From Perca fluviatilis (taxonomy: Eukaryota; Chordata; Actinopteri; Perciformes; Percidae): a DNA stretch of 64,000 nucleotides. The DNA lies in NCBI RefSeq assembly GCF_010015445.1, contig NC_053134.1:2640120-2704119 (forward strand), written 5' to 3'. Made by a program: the position numbers and the translations under genes. Shown here piece after piece: positions 20,134-31,784 of this stretch (position 1 is the stretch's first letter; each line of letters opens with the position of its first letter). The notes under the pieces are model-generated. The model saw only the letters and a list, made by a program, of their open reading frames with translations, was not told the origin of the DNA and ran no database searches.

Positions 20134-21263
20134 GGGCAGAACCGGGACGAATGAAACAGTTTTTATTAAACGTCATTTACAAAGACATCGTAAAACAATG
20201 AAAGCTTATATTTTGTCACTAGCAACCTACATCTGTCCTCTGTTAAATAAAGTTGCATTTTCAGCTCTGACTGAAACCGTTGGGGAGTTATTTAAGCAGT
20301 AGTCTGACGTGCGTTTTGTTTCATTCGTCCCTCCTGGCCTGGACGAATGAAACAGGCGTGGGGGACGAAAGAAACATCCAGTTTAAGCTATGCACACTTC
20401 CCACAACTTCAATATTTGGCAACATATCATGAATGTTACTTCAGATAGGTGTTATTTCAGATAGATTGCTGCAGGGCTACACGTCTTGGTGAATGTCTGT
20501 TAACAACTCATTGCCGTCATCGTGAAGTGCGTATCTCGCGGTTATGGAAATACCATGGCACTATGCCATTTATATAGTTAGAATAATACATGTTTCCAAT
20601 TATATAATGTTTCTATAGTACAAAATGTTATTTCACTCTGTTCCGATGTGGGTAAGGCCACCGCACATCCAAATAAGTTCCCTTAACGACCCACAGCCCG
20701 TCAGTCTCCATAGGATAACATGGCAAAACTCGACCCCCTACCTGATAGCCCCAAATATATTGACATCTTTCTAAAACCACTTTTCCATGTCTCACCTGTA
20801 TAAAATATAGTATAAACACAGATATGTGTGCAATTACTTAGAATACATGGGGTTTACTGCCTGGTCAGGTCGAATGAAACAGCTGTTTCATTCGTCCCGA
20901 CAGCAACAGTTGACATTTAAACCTATTTTGCTCCTAAACTACAAAACTCTGACAGTCCACACTGTAGGACATTTTAAAACGCTAATTCATCTGTCGTATG
21001 ACCATGACAACGGTACATGAAACAAGAAATACAACCTGTCATTAAAAAAAAATTACCGCATCAAACATTTTACATACCGCACTCAAATTGGGTTCGCGGG
21101 TCTAACTTGGTAGCAGCATGACGCCATGACGCCAACTTTCCTGGGTCTGGTAGACCTTGTGTGCTGGACGTGCTGACGAAATTTGACATTTGCAACGTGT
21201 ATGGTTTTCGGGATAACTGCAATGTTTCATTCGTCCTCCGTTTCAATCGTCCTGGTTTTACCC
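20134..21263. mobile_element. TA-flanked transposon with internal GGACGAATGAAAC repeats
   Basis: The left end GGGCAGAACCGGGACGA and the inverted right end GGGTAAAACCAGGACGA sit within TA dinucleotides (20132-20133, 21264-21265). The motif GGACGAATGAAAC or its complement recurs inside near 20144, 20340, 20870, 20890 and 21230. The longest open frames are below 70 codons, so it is nonautonomous. TA target suggests Tc1/mariner-type. Confidence 0.6.
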
Positions 21264-21265
21264 TA

Positions 21266-21530
21266 TTAGATTTTTCATGATCCTGGAGTCTAAAAAATGA
21301 TAAAAGAATGTTGGCAAAAAAAGTGACAAAAACGTCTAAAAAGAGTGCAAAAAAAATCCCCCCAAAAAAAAATCAACAATAACATCGAAAATTTTTGACA
21401 AAAACATCGGGGAAAACACCGAAAAAAAGTGACGAGATATTTTGAAAAAATTTACAAAATTAATTGAAAATTTCACCCAGAAAAAAAAAAAGTTGCATAG
21501 TCAATGGGAAGACAACACAAGGGTTAAGAC
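21266..21530. mobile_element. piggyBac-like T/A-rich MITE fragment
   Basis: A-rich with repeated GTGACAAAAACGTC motifs, ending GGGAAGACAACACAAGGGTTAA at 21527 like the family member at 57475-57895 in reverse. Left end not found. Confidence 0.5.
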
Positions 21531-22260
21531 TAATGGAAAGAAAACTTTTAGTTTACTACACTTTCTTTCTTTACACTTTCACCCACACACAGTTATCGTT
21601 AGAAAAAGCATTGTTTGCATGAAAAACTTTACTAATGTTAGTAACCAACTGGAGAAGTCATTAAAGTTTATACAATACAAGTTTATAAATACACTACATG
21701 TTATATTACAGTTATAGCTTTAAATATTGAAATTGTAGATAGATTTCTTTAAGATACATTAAACATTCTTGCGCAATTCAAAAAAACAACAACAAATTAG
21801 CTTATATTTCATATGTATTTACAAATCATCCCATTCTGTTCAAGTCATCAGATCACAATTATTTTATCAAGTGCAGCTTAAGAAAGTTAAACTAATGTCT
21901 CTTTAAACCATAAAGGATCAACAAATAATCAAGAAACAAGTGAAGTAAAAATGAAAAAAATCGTAAACAAAGCCAGAAAAAGATATATATTTAACTTTCA
22001 TGAACACATTTCACTCATGTCTAGTTTAAACTACAGAAATTATAGTTAGTATACATCGACATGTGTGCTTTTTCCTCTCAAAAGACAATTCATACGAACT
22101 TAATGGCAAAATGGGCAAATCAAAAAATGACATTTGAATTACCAAGCAAACTAATCTTGTAACCAACAATAAGTAGCCTAGTTCTAAGTCTTCTCAATAG
22201 TTGGATTTATTTATTTTTATAGCCTACTTATTCTGGCACAATGAAGACATGACTCAACAT
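21531..22260. other. Intergenic, no gene seen
   Basis: AT-rich upstream region of the 22.7-kb H4. The phrase CATTTCACTCATGTCTAGTTTAAACTA recurs at 23318, showing a local duplication. Confidence 0.5.
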
Positions 22261-22269
22261 GTTTCATCA

Positions 22270-22289
22270 TGTCTTCAACTACGTCCGCA
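22270..22289 (+). promoter_or_regulatory. Orphan distal H4 promoter element, copy 2
   Basis: TGTCTTCAACTACGTCCGC followed by AGAAAGCC, a T run and AAACCAACGGACAATATTTTAAT, as at 1894. It lies 314 bp above the proximal element of this H4 gene. No gene follows it directly. Confidence 0.75.
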
Positions 22290-22385
22290 GAAAGCCTTTT
22301 TTTTTTTTCTTAAACCAACGGACAATATTTTAATTCGCTCTTCATGTGACCTACATTTTATTTTCATGAAACTACTTTAGTAAAC

Positions 22386-22387
22386 CC

Positions 22388-22449
<62 letters not shown>
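22386..22449. repeat. (TG)n microsatellite
   Basis: About 30 TG units. The paralogous place above the first H4 (2071-2090) has only about four units. Confidence 0.95.
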
Positions 22450-22563
22450 TTATGTGTGTAATGTCTGTGTATGTACTTATATTAACTGTATTTTTGTTTT
22501 AACGATGTTTCTTGTGCCAACAGTTTGAATACATTTGACCAGTAAAACGGTCAAAAGCGGTAG

Positions 22564-22980
<417 letters not shown>

Positions 22981-23019
22981 ATCAACGACCTGACCTGATC
23001 TAACGACAACAACCCAAAC

Positions 23020-23035
23020 GGCTCTTTTAAGAGCC
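23020..23035 (+). promoter_or_regulatory. Histone 3' stem-loop of H4
   Basis: GGCTCTTTTAAGAGCC, 39 bp after the TAA, then CTTAAAGAGC as the likely U7 pairing site. Confidence 0.95.
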
Positions 23036-23139
23036 ACACACTTCTTCTTAAAGAGCATATTTTCTGCAATATTTAAAATATAAATCCAAAAACTCATATA
23101 AAAGTGTATAACTCTCAACTAAGTAATCTCTATGTAATG

Positions 23140-23510
23140 CCCGGTTTCACTGTGATCCAAGTCTCCTTTCGTGTAACGCAATTTAAGGAGACACAATGTT
23201 CGCATGCAGTGTGTTGCTTACACCGGGAGATGAGGAGCAATTTATATAAGATATTCTAAAAGCACTCTCACAGAAGTTAACATTAGATAATACATATTTA
23301 AAGATATAAAACAAACACATTTCACTCATGTCTAGTTTAAACTAAAGAAATTATAGTTTACAACGACATTTGTGCTTTTTCCTCTCAAAAGACAATCCAT
23401 ACGGAGTCCTTCATATTGCCTTCCGTGTAACACATAACTTCAGCAGAGATAATGTTAAATTAAGATGGACTTTATTAATCCCACACTGGGGAATTTCCTG
23501 AAAAAGCCAG
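23140..23510. other. Spacer of the tRNA-Glu array with LINE-tail-like end
   Basis: Shares segments (CACCGGGAGATGA, CATTTCACTCATGTC) with other parts of the array. At 23460-23500 AAGATGGACTTTATTAATCCCACACTGGGG looks like the 3' tail of a minus-strand fish LINE, directly 3' of the tRNA. Confidence 0.4.
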
Positions 23511-23582
23511 TTCCCTGACCGGGAATCGAACCCGGGCCGCGGCGGTGAGAGCGCCGAATCCTAACCACTAGACCACCAGGGA
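23511..23582 (-). tRNA. tRNA-Glu (CTC)
   Basis: On the minus strand the 72-nt sequence starts TCCCTGGTGGTCTAGTGG and ends GGTTCGATTCCCGGTCAGGG plus AA. A and B boxes are intact. The acceptor stem pairs with one G-U. The 7-nt anticodon loop CTCTCAC gives anticodon CTC at positions 34-36. A pol III terminator TTTTT follows within 10 nt on the transcribed strand. Sequence identical to the plus-strand copies at 37106 and 37344. Confidence 0.95.
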
Positions 23583-23770
23583 AGCATGTCTTTAACTAGG
23601 GAGATGATGATCATCAACAAAGGTCAGGCTTTAAAGCATATAAAATCAGCTATAGAAAACATGTTACTACACAGTTTCATATTTTTGTCTGGATAAGGTA
23701 AACACACCCGCCCACAAATTAGCATTACATAATACATATTGAACACTGGGGAAATTCCGGAAAATCCTAG

Positions 23771-23842
23771 TTCCCTGACCGGGAATCGAACCCGGGCCGC
23801 GGCGGTGAGAGCGCCGAATCCTAACCACTAGACCACCAGGAA
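23771..23842 (-). tRNA. tRNA-Glu (CTC), one acceptor change
   Basis: Same 72-nt sequence 260 bp further on. The second base of the acceptor is T instead of C (CCAGGAA on the plus strand), leaving a G-U pair. Promoter boxes and anticodon are intact and TTTT follows. Probably functional or only mildly weakened. Confidence 0.85.
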
Positions 23843-23960
23843 ATTTTAACTGGAATATATCATCACAATTATAATAGAAAATGTTACTACACTTGGATAA
23901 GTAAACACACCCCACAATTATACATAATACATATTAACACTGGAAATCGAAATCCTAGTC

Positions 23961-24018
23961 TGCGGGAATCACCCGGGCCGCGGCGGAGGCGCCGATCTAA
24001 CCACTAGACCACCAGGGA
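23961..24018 (-). pseudogene. tRNA-Glu relic with many short deletions
   Basis: CCCGGGCCGCGGCGG, ACCACTAGACCACCAGGGA and the T-stem are recognisable, but about 14 bases are missing in several places, including part of the acceptor 3' strand and the anticodon arm. The flanks from about 23850 show the same pattern of lost 1-3 bases against the neighbouring unit. Confidence 0.8.
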
Positions 24019-24039
24019 AGCACGTATTGTGCGTAGCTC

Positions 24040-24915
24040 ACACCGGGAGATGATGAGGACCAACACAGGTCAGGGTATTTAAAACATACAAGCTTTAAAC
24101 TTTAAAGCATATTAAAAAAAATCAGCTATCATTCTTATATTTCAGTCTGTAGATTAGATATTGTAAATACACCCACACACAAGTTAGCATTATATAATAC
24201 ATATTGAAACATCTCATAAAACTTAAAAAAAATCCCCAAGGGGCAATTCATTTTTTACAGTCTTTCCTATCCCTGTAAATAATCATAGTGCTTATCTTTT
24301 AACCCATTTTACCCATGTACTGGTTCCCCTTATGTCCCCAAGTCCCTTCGTCTGATTTAATTTAAATAATCTAAAGTCTTTTACATGAGTGATTGTGTGG
24401 ATGAAACACCAAATTGTAACCCACCCCAAATCTGATGGCTGTGTTTGAAACATTTTAAGCAGGGATGATGTGATTGTGTGATCAATATTCGTCATCATAA
24501 TAGGACATTTTGTACATTCATCCAAGCTAATTTGAACTGAAGCTAAAATATTCCTTCAGATATAAAATGTGTGTAAAAACACAAAGTATGAGTTTCCTAA
24601 TTTCACTTGTTAATCAGACACAAATAGCTCAGGTTATGCCACTTTGTTTTAATTGAGTCATTTTAATTCTCAACACTTTTCAGCAGTGGCAAACACTTTG
24701 CGGTAATGCCGACTAGGTGGCAGCAGCTGCGCAGCGCTTGTTTTGTTCTTTTCTAAACCGGCTGTAGAGGGAGAAAACTGCGAGCATTTAGCTCTGCAAG
24801 AAAAGGAAAAGGAAATAATATCCTGAATAGTGATTTATTTCCTCTTTCTTTTGATGGTGTTGTCTGAAGACCTTCATCTGTTGACATAGCTGTACTGTGG
24901 GACTGTGGCGGACTG
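24040..24915. other. tRNA-array remnant and intergenic sequence
   Basis: 24040-24215 matches the array spacer (CACCGGGAGATGATGAGGAC, TTTAAAGCATATTAAA, ATATAATACATATTGAAAC) without a tRNA. From 24216 to 24915 I see no gene. Confidence 0.45.
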
Positions 24916-24916
24916 A

Positions 24917-26642
24917 AAGGGCCATTCACATTGTACGCGCAAACGGCAGCACTGCGCTATGAAACCCATTATTGTCAATGGCTTGCGCGCGCAAGAACTG
25001 GTCTGCCGCTGCGCTGAGCGGCATTTTGCGGCTGGCTGCTCTTGTGCGTGCCGCGGTCAAAGTTCAACATGGGTGTCACTGCCCGTTTTGAGTCGAGCGC
25101 AGATGTGAGTCGCGCATACTCGGATTTAAACGGTTTACTGCATAACGTGTCATACTGAAATTTGTGAAATCCGTAAAATAATAAACGTTTCTCTTTACAT
25201 ACAATAACAGAAGATGGAAATCATTTCAAAAACGTGTTAGCTCTCTATGATTGTTAGATTGCTAACGTATAGCTTAAAACGCCATTCAAGTGACAGCCTT
25301 TGTCGTGTTTGATTGCTAACTCGTAGCCAGCAGTCATTTCAAAAACGTTTTAGCCATCTATGATTGTTTGAATGCTAACGTTAGCTCATAGACTGTGCGT
25401 TAGCTCCAAAAGGCCGTTCTCGCATCTCGTACGCTACTTGTCGCACGCGCGACTCAAATCTGCGAATCAAAACTTTGACCGCGCAAGAGCGGCCGCGGTG
25501 CGCTGTGATGTGTCTGAATAAAAATAAAAAAAGTAAACACCGAACACACGTGGATCAACAAACACAACAAGGCCTCTTTTTGTTTCAAAGACAGAAACAT
25601 CGTCTCCACCAAATCACTACTGTGTATCCTACACCAGGGGTCTTCCACATTTTTTGAGCCAAGGACCCCTTAACTGAAAGACAGATGGAGCAGGCACCAC
25701 CTACATATATTCTATAAAATGATGTTGCATATTAGACTGGGCCTACAATAACATGTAGGGTGGCTTAAAGCCTTCATAAAAACCTTTTTTGCATAGAATA
25801 CTACGCTATTCAAATAATAATTGTTGGCATGATTTTATAAATCATGTATAAAAACAGTGAATCCTTAGGATTAACTGTATCTGTGGATGGCCTTAGTGAC
25901 TACCTTACATACAGGCTAGTAAGAAGTGGGGATTTATGTGTGCTGATAATTTGTTGGATTCATGTTAAGACTTTTCAGTTTTTAAAAAACTTTCAAAAAT
26001 TAACAATAATTTGGAGGCCCCCCTACAGTGACTCTGAGGACCCCTTAGGGGTCCCAGACCCCCTGTTGAAGATCTCTGTCCTACACAATGTCTCATGTAG
26101 CCTACTGCAGCATCTGATGTACACCGGATGCAGATATTGGCGCACGTATGACATAAATTTGAGCTCAGCCCGGCGGCGAGCACTGCCCGATGTGAGTCAC
26201 TTTTGCGACGAGAAGCCTCCAAGATGCTAACGGCTTTTTGAGCTAACGCACAGTCTATGAGCTAACGTTAGCAATCAAACAATCATAAAACGTTTTTGAA
26301 ATGACTGCTGCTGCTGCTAGCTACAAGTTAGCAATCAAACACAACGAAGGCTGTCACTTGAATGGTGTTTGAGCTAACGTTAGCAATCTAACAATCATAG
26401 ATAGCTAACACGTTTTTTGAAATGATTTCCATTTTCTGTTATTGTATGTAAAGAGAAAAACGTTTATTATTTGATGGATTTCACAAATTTCAGTAAGACA
26501 CGTTATGCCGTAAACAGTTTAAATCTGAGCATGCTCGACTCACATCTGCACTCGAATCACATCGGGTAGTGACAGCACAACAAATATAGTTGGGAATAGG
26601 ACAACCTAGCGGCGAGCGCAGCGTACAATGTGAACGGCCCCT
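24917..26642. mobile_element. Long foldback element, split by a hAT MITE
   Basis: Left arm 24917 to about 25400 and right arm about 26215-26642 are inverted copies: AGGGCCATTCACATTGTACGC against its complement at the right, and motifs such as CTAACGTTAGC(T/A)CATAGAC, AATCATTTC and AACGTTTCTCTTTACATAC. The centre lacks any transposase. It was later interrupted by the element at 25635-26078. Superfamily not determined, as no clear target duplication was found. Confidence 0.7.
25635..26078. mobile_element. hAT MITE, 444 bp, perfect target duplication
   Basis: The left end CAGGGGTCTTCCACA and the inverted right end CAGAGATCTTCAACA. Perfect flanking octamers TCCTACAC at 25627-25634 and 26079-26086. 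The internal ends carry GGACCCC/GGGGTCC blocks. No coding sequence. Sits in the loop of the foldback element. Confidence 0.9.
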
Positions 26643-26654
26643 GAGAGCGACAGC

Positions 26655-27041
26655 GCAGCGGTGTGTTTCCACTCTGCTAGCCGTAGGGGAGAGAGCGTGA
26701 TGAACTTCAGGCCTGAGTTTGGATTTCCATTTCTACTATCTCACCAGTAAGGTCTTTTCCCTCTTGTGGATTTGGAGGATCGTGTCGGATACATCGTGTT
26801 TGTTTTTCTTTTAGACTCCGCTCCAACAGGTACCGGGTTGTGCACTACTATATTAAAGAGACTATTGCTGCAGCAAAACTTAAAATGTGGTTTCTGGCCA
26901 GAACATATTTTGTTGACATATGTATTTTGGGGTGGGAAATGTGAGTGTAATATGCGTTGTTGGACATTTTTAATAATACTATTTTCTTGAAAAGAGTTAC
27001 TGTGTGTTTGTGTTTTCATTCTCTGTGTGAAGTCAATAATC
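26655..27041. other. Intergenic, no gene seen
   Basis: No recognisable gene or repeat boundary. Confidence 0.4.
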
Positions 27042-27049
27042 ATCTACAG

Positions 27050-27646
27050 CAGGGGGGTCAAACTCATTTTCCCAGAGGGCCACACTGGAAAGAGAGAATC
27101 CCACCGAGGGCCAGACATGGAGAGATTATTGACGTGCTTTTGTTACTGCATGTCACTTTTTAAAAACATTTTGGTAGCTTTTTTCTTAATTTTTGTTGTT
27201 TTTGTTCAGACTTTTTGTGGCTTTTTTCTGATATTTGTCACCTTTTTGTAAATTTGTTGCTATTTCCGACATTTTTGTACGCTTTATGTCGTATTTTTGT
27301 TGACATGAAGGCCTACAAAAGTCATCAAAAGAGTTCCTTAACCATTGTAGAATTTAGCAAATCAAGCAAAACAATGATTATATTTTTTAACAACAACCTG
27401 TATCTCAGCCTGAATATTAAAACTCTCTCTCTGCTTCTTCTGGGAGAATTTCTGAGTCTCAGAGTTGGCAAATCTGCCCAAATTCTGCTTTGAATGTCAG
27501 GTAATTGCAGTTTAAAAAACACTTTCCTGTTTGGCGCACTACTAGGCGGGCAAAAATGTATTGTGAACCACAAACTGATATACGGGCCGGATCTAAATCT
27601 GCAAGGGGCCAGATTTGGCCTGCGGGCCTCGAGTTTGACACCTGTG
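27050..27646. mobile_element. hAT MITE family with GTCAAACTC ends, copy 1
   Basis: The left end CAGGGGGGTCAAACTC and the inverted right end CACAGGTGTCAAACTC. Perfect 8-bp duplication ATCTACAG at 27042-27049 and 27647-27654. 597 bp, noncoding. Related copies at 55842-56412 and 57925-58276. Confidence 0.9.
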
Positions 27647-27654
27647 ATCTACAG

Positions 27655-28640
27655 CCAAAGACAAATTAGTTGTTATGTGTCAGTGCATTTGATATCTATC
27701 TTATTTAAAAGTATTGAAGTAGTGATCCCAGCCCTTGAGGTGTTTTTGCAGGTAAATGTTGAAGGCTGATTAGAACCTGGTTACAAAATCATGAAAATAA
27801 GCATACTCGAATTTTGAACATTGTATAAACACTGCTAGTACACAAATAATATCAAATAAACAGGGAAGCTGTGCAAATAAATTTCCCAAATGAAAGTGTG
27901 TCTTTGGCACTTTACCTGCATCATTACCCAATAATGCAACCCTCTATCACTTTAATTTGTCATTTATCACTGCAAATATTGCACTTTAGATACTATTTTT
28001 ATTGTTGGTTCTGAATTGCTTATTGTTCGTGTTTTACGAGTCTGTTACTGACAATGTCAAGTCCTACTCTTGTTAACTGTTTCTTTAGGAGATGTGTAAG
28101 ACATGAATAATAGTTTATTTTATTAGCCGTCTCCACAAAATAAACACTGAATGCTAAACACAATTAGTGTATCATTACACACGAGTAGAAGGAAAAGCGC
28201 TTATTACTCAACAAGGATGAGAAAGCTATCTGAATGGATGGCTTGGGTTCTTCTTGGGTTACAAATGTCTTAAAACAAGGACTAGATTTAGGAATAGCTT
28301 CTTTCCCAAAGCGATAAGTCTTAAATGAAGCTAAACATTTTGATGATGCAGTTTGCACTGTTACTCAGAACTTTTTCCACATTACAATATTTATTATTCA
28401 CTTTGTGTGTGGGCAAGTTGTGTTTTTAGGTTATGGTTAGGATGTGCTGTGTTTGCAATGAAAGGGTTGTAAAATACATTTTTATATAGATTACAATGGT
28501 GAAGCAGACTAGAGTGGTTAACCATTTCATTGTACTTAAATGCTATGACAAAAGCATTCAAGTCAATTTTAATAATGTAAGAATATTTGCTTATCAGCAA
28601 ACACTTAAAATGAGCACAGTGGTTTACAACCCTGATATAA
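27655..28640. other. Intergenic 3' of the minus-strand H3, no gene seen
   Basis: AT-rich. No coding sequence, tRNA or repeat end recognised. Confidence 0.5.
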
Positions 28641-28716
28641 CTACATTAACTTATAGCTAATTGTATTAGAATATGGAAGAGGAATAAGGATAATAGCTCT
28701 GAGATGGATGTGTGGT

Positions 28717-28732
28717 GGCTCTTAAAAGAGCC
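28717..28732 (-). promoter_or_regulatory. Histone 3' stem-loop of minus-strand H3
   Basis: Minus-strand GGCTCTTTTAAGAGCC, 29 bp after the H3 stop. Confidence 0.95.
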
Positions 28733-28761
28733 GTTTGGTTGTTTTGAGCGGTCAGGTGAGT

Positions 28762-29178
<417 letters not shown>

Positions 29179-29227
29179 TCACTTTACTGACGAAAAGTAG
29201 CTTTGATTCTGGAGCGTCAGTCTTTGG

Positions 29228-29340
29228 TTATATAGCCAGAGCCGGCGCAAAGGCGACGCTGATTGGTCCAATGTGAGCTGGCGCAAAAGCGACGCTGATT
29301 GGTTCAATGTTTGTTCGTGCTACAGCAGCTCATCCATTGG
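29228..29340 (-). promoter_or_regulatory. H3 promoter: TATATAA plus three CCAAT boxes
   Basis: TATATAA (minus strand) at 29228-29234, 56 bp above the ATG. CCAAT boxes at 29262-29266, 29298-29302 and 29336-29340. The first two lie in a tandem duplication of about 37 bp (GGCGCAAA-GCGACGCTGATTGG) that the plus-strand H3 promoter lacks. Confidence 0.85.
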
Positions 29341-30179
29341 ACAAAAGGAATTTGAAAATTCAAACTTACCCGCTCATTTTAATCTATTGTTTAGTTTAGT
29401 AAATGTGTAAAGCTTTGGGGTATTAACAGAACAGATAAACACACTTTTTTTATTTCTTGATCTTATATTTGCTATTATTAACACGTGTGTTTTAACTTCC
29501 ACTTTATTTTCCATTACATATGGCATACTATACCTGTTTTTAAGTCCATTAGGTCTATTTTGCCTTATTGTAAGCACTTCCTGCTGCATTTCTTGAAGCA
29601 GTTATTGTAGGCACATATAATGAACTCTTCACTGACAAATTTAGTTTATTTAATTTCATAAAATAAACATGTTTTGTATATCAGTGTGTTGTGAGAAAAA
29701 TCATTTAGGAAACATTTAATATAAATAAAAAACAAGTTAAGTGTGTTAACATGTTTCCACAGGGCTATAGATCTGTTAATCAGTTACACATGTTGAATAT
29801 AAAAAACACAAATGTCTACATCTGATATAGTGTATATGTTATATTAAACAGTAAAACCTTTATGAATTATCATCATTACACAGGTCATATCCATGTATAA
29901 AATATACTATACCTGCACTTCTGCCATTTATACCTTCATTCCACTTTTTATTTCCACTTTAACTTACTATTACCATACTATTTATCTAGTATACAGCTAT
30001 GATGGAAAATTGCCAAAAGATTTGGGTGTGTCACTACATAACATTTTGTACTTACATCCATTATTAATCAAGATACATTTGTTCTTGTAACTTTATATAT
30101 TATACAGCTATTTTCACTGATACTGTCTGCATCTGGTTAGTTGTCAAAACGCATACTTTCTGTGTGCAACAATTGATTA
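29341..30179. other. H3 5' flank and intergenic sequence
   Basis: 29341-29440 is the extended H3 upstream homology (inverse of 53040-53150). The rest is AT-rich with no gene seen. Confidence 0.5.
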
Positions 30180-30760
30180 GGATCAATAGAAATCTGGATC
30201 TAAATACTTAACTATGAGATAAATCTACAGCTGAATAAAACAATTGATAAGCAGTGACTTTCCACCATAGTAGCTGTAAACTGTTTTAGTGTGTTTGCAG
30301 ACACCAAACTAACCTTTGTTTTATAAAGATATAATTGCAGGAGCTGACTGTTTTTACTTTTAGTCTTTAACAAACATCTCTTCTCACCATCAAACTGCTT
30401 TTGGCGAACTTCTGATGTATTTTAAAGCATTTAGGAGAGGAATTACAAGGAAAAGACTCGCAGCAGCGCCTCACACGGCAGTAGTTTTGGGAGGTTTAAA
30501 GGCTTCCCAATCAAAATACAAACCTATTTAAAGCTTTATTTGATTTATACATGAAGACAAAGTCCTTCGCTATCAGTTCCGATAGATTTTACACTTTGTT
30601 TGCTCCTCCAGATGTGTATTTTATACATTTATTGGTGACGAGAAAACACAAGTGACAAGGTAATCGTGCTGCACTGGAGAGCGGCAGACTGGATTGTCTC
30701 TCCACGGTTCTCATGGTGCGTTTGAGTGTCTGTTTTAGTTGAACTCATTTAAAAATATGC
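30180..30760 (+). promoter_or_regulatory. Orphan H1 promoter region, no gene following
   Basis: Collinear with the region above the plus-strand H1 (about 40975-41545): TGACTTTCCACCAT, CCTCACACGGCAGTAGTT at 30469-30486, CCAGATGTGTATTTTATACA, inverted CCAAT at 30631-30635, AAACACA at 30644-30650, CTGCTGCACTGG-like and CCACGGTTCTCATGGTG. Homology ends near 30750, before an H1 start codon would occur. It points toward the 3' end of the minus-strand H1, 250-300 bp away. Confidence 0.8.
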
Positions 30761-31003
30761 TTATATTCAAGGAGGAAATATAATAGCAACTGAAGTTTAA
30801 CTCAATAGCTGGTATTATAATAATAATACGCTTTATATGTATAGTTATGAGCGGACTCATAACTAAAGTGCAATGATTTCTCTTAAAATCTGATTATAAA
30901 TAATGAGCTGAGATACCAAACAAACTATGAAAGTATGTACAATGGTTATAGTGCAAATATAAAATAAAGTAATCGGGAAAATGGCTCTTTATGGCATTTG
31001 GGT

Positions 31004-31019
31004 GGCTCTTAAAAGAGCC
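31004..31019 (-). promoter_or_regulatory. Histone 3' stem-loop of minus-strand H1
   Basis: Minus-strand GGCTCTTTTAAGAGCC, 29 bp after the H1 stop. A downstream AAAGAGCC lies at 30983-30990. Confidence 0.95.
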
Positions 31020-31048
31020 TTTTGATGGTTGAAAGCAAACTTGTAGAT

Positions 31049-31684
31049 TTACTTCTTTGCTGGTTTCTTGGCTGCAGCCTTCTTTGCGGGTTTGGCAGCT
31101 TTGGGTTTAACGACCTTCTTGGCGGCTTTCTTTGGGGTGACGGCCTTTTTGGGTGCAGCTGCCTTCTTGACCACCTTCTTTTTGGGGCTCTTTGTAGCCT
31201 TCTTGACCGGGGTCTTCTTCGCTACCGCGGTCTTCTTTGCCTTCTTGGGTGTCGATGCTTTTGCCTTCTTGGCGGCTGCTGGTTTCTTAGCGGCGGCGGG
31301 CTTCTTCGCTGCCGGCTTCTTGGCTTTGGCTGCGGGCTTCTTCGCTGCTACCTTCTTGGGCTTCTCAGCGGGCTTGGCTGCCTTGAAGGACCCGGACGCA
31401 CCGTTTCCCTTGGTCTGGGTGAGAGCTCCTTTGGCAACCAAAGCCTTCACGGCGCGTTTAATGAGGGCGGATTTGTGCTCGACGTCGAAGCCCTGAGCGC
31501 CCAACTCCTTCTTCAAAGCCACGTAAGAAATACCTTTACGTTCCTTGGAGGCGGTGACGGCCTTCAGGATGAGCTCAGCGGCGCCGGGACCGGTCTTCTT
31601 GGCCGGCTTGGCTGCCTTCTTCTTGGGTGCCTTGGTGGCTGGGGCCGGTGCGGCGGGTGGAGCAACTGGAGCGACTTCTGCCAT
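31049..31684 (-). CDS. Linker histone H1
   Basis: 211 residues from the ATG at 31682-31684. An upstream in-frame ATG exists (frame opens at 31786), but MAEVAP is the normal H1 start and follows the promoter elements. The Ala/Pro/Lys N-tail is followed by the winged-helix domain at about 31-101 ([43 protein letters not shown]), then about 110 residues of Lys/Ala/Pro-rich C-tail with [18 protein letters not shown] phosphorylation sites. H1 binds the linker DNA at the nucleosome dyad. Differs from the plus-strand H1 in N-tail length and in the region after DVEH (KSALIKR versus NNAHVKR). No intron. Confidence 0.96.
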   Translation of the reverse strand: MAEVAPVAPPAAPAPATKAPKKKAAKPAKKTGPGAAELILKAVTASKERKGISYVALKKELGAQGFDVEHKSALIKRAVKALVAKGALTQTKGNGASGSFKAAKPAEKPKKVAAKKPAAKAKKPAAKKPAAAKKPAAAKKAKASTPKKAKKTAVAKKTPVKKATKSPKKKVVKKAAAPKKAVTPKKAAKKVVKPKAAKPAKKAAAKKPAKK

Positions 31685-31784
31685 TGTGTTATCAAAGTGA
31701 TCTTCTCGAGTAGTCTGAGATGACTGATAGAAAACTCCCAGCAAAGAGTGGAACTTAAACACATCATGAGAACCGTAGAGAGAC

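Noticed and set aside
23461..23582. tRNA-Glu as head of a SINE because a LINE-like tail is adjacent
   Set aside because: The tRNA is identical to other copies, has intact boxes and its own T-run terminator, and the other units lack the tail, so genuine tRNA genes are more likely.
24917..26642. Assigning the foldback element to a named superfamily
   Set aside because: The terminal GGCCRTTCACATTG motif alone is not decisive and I could not see a target duplication.
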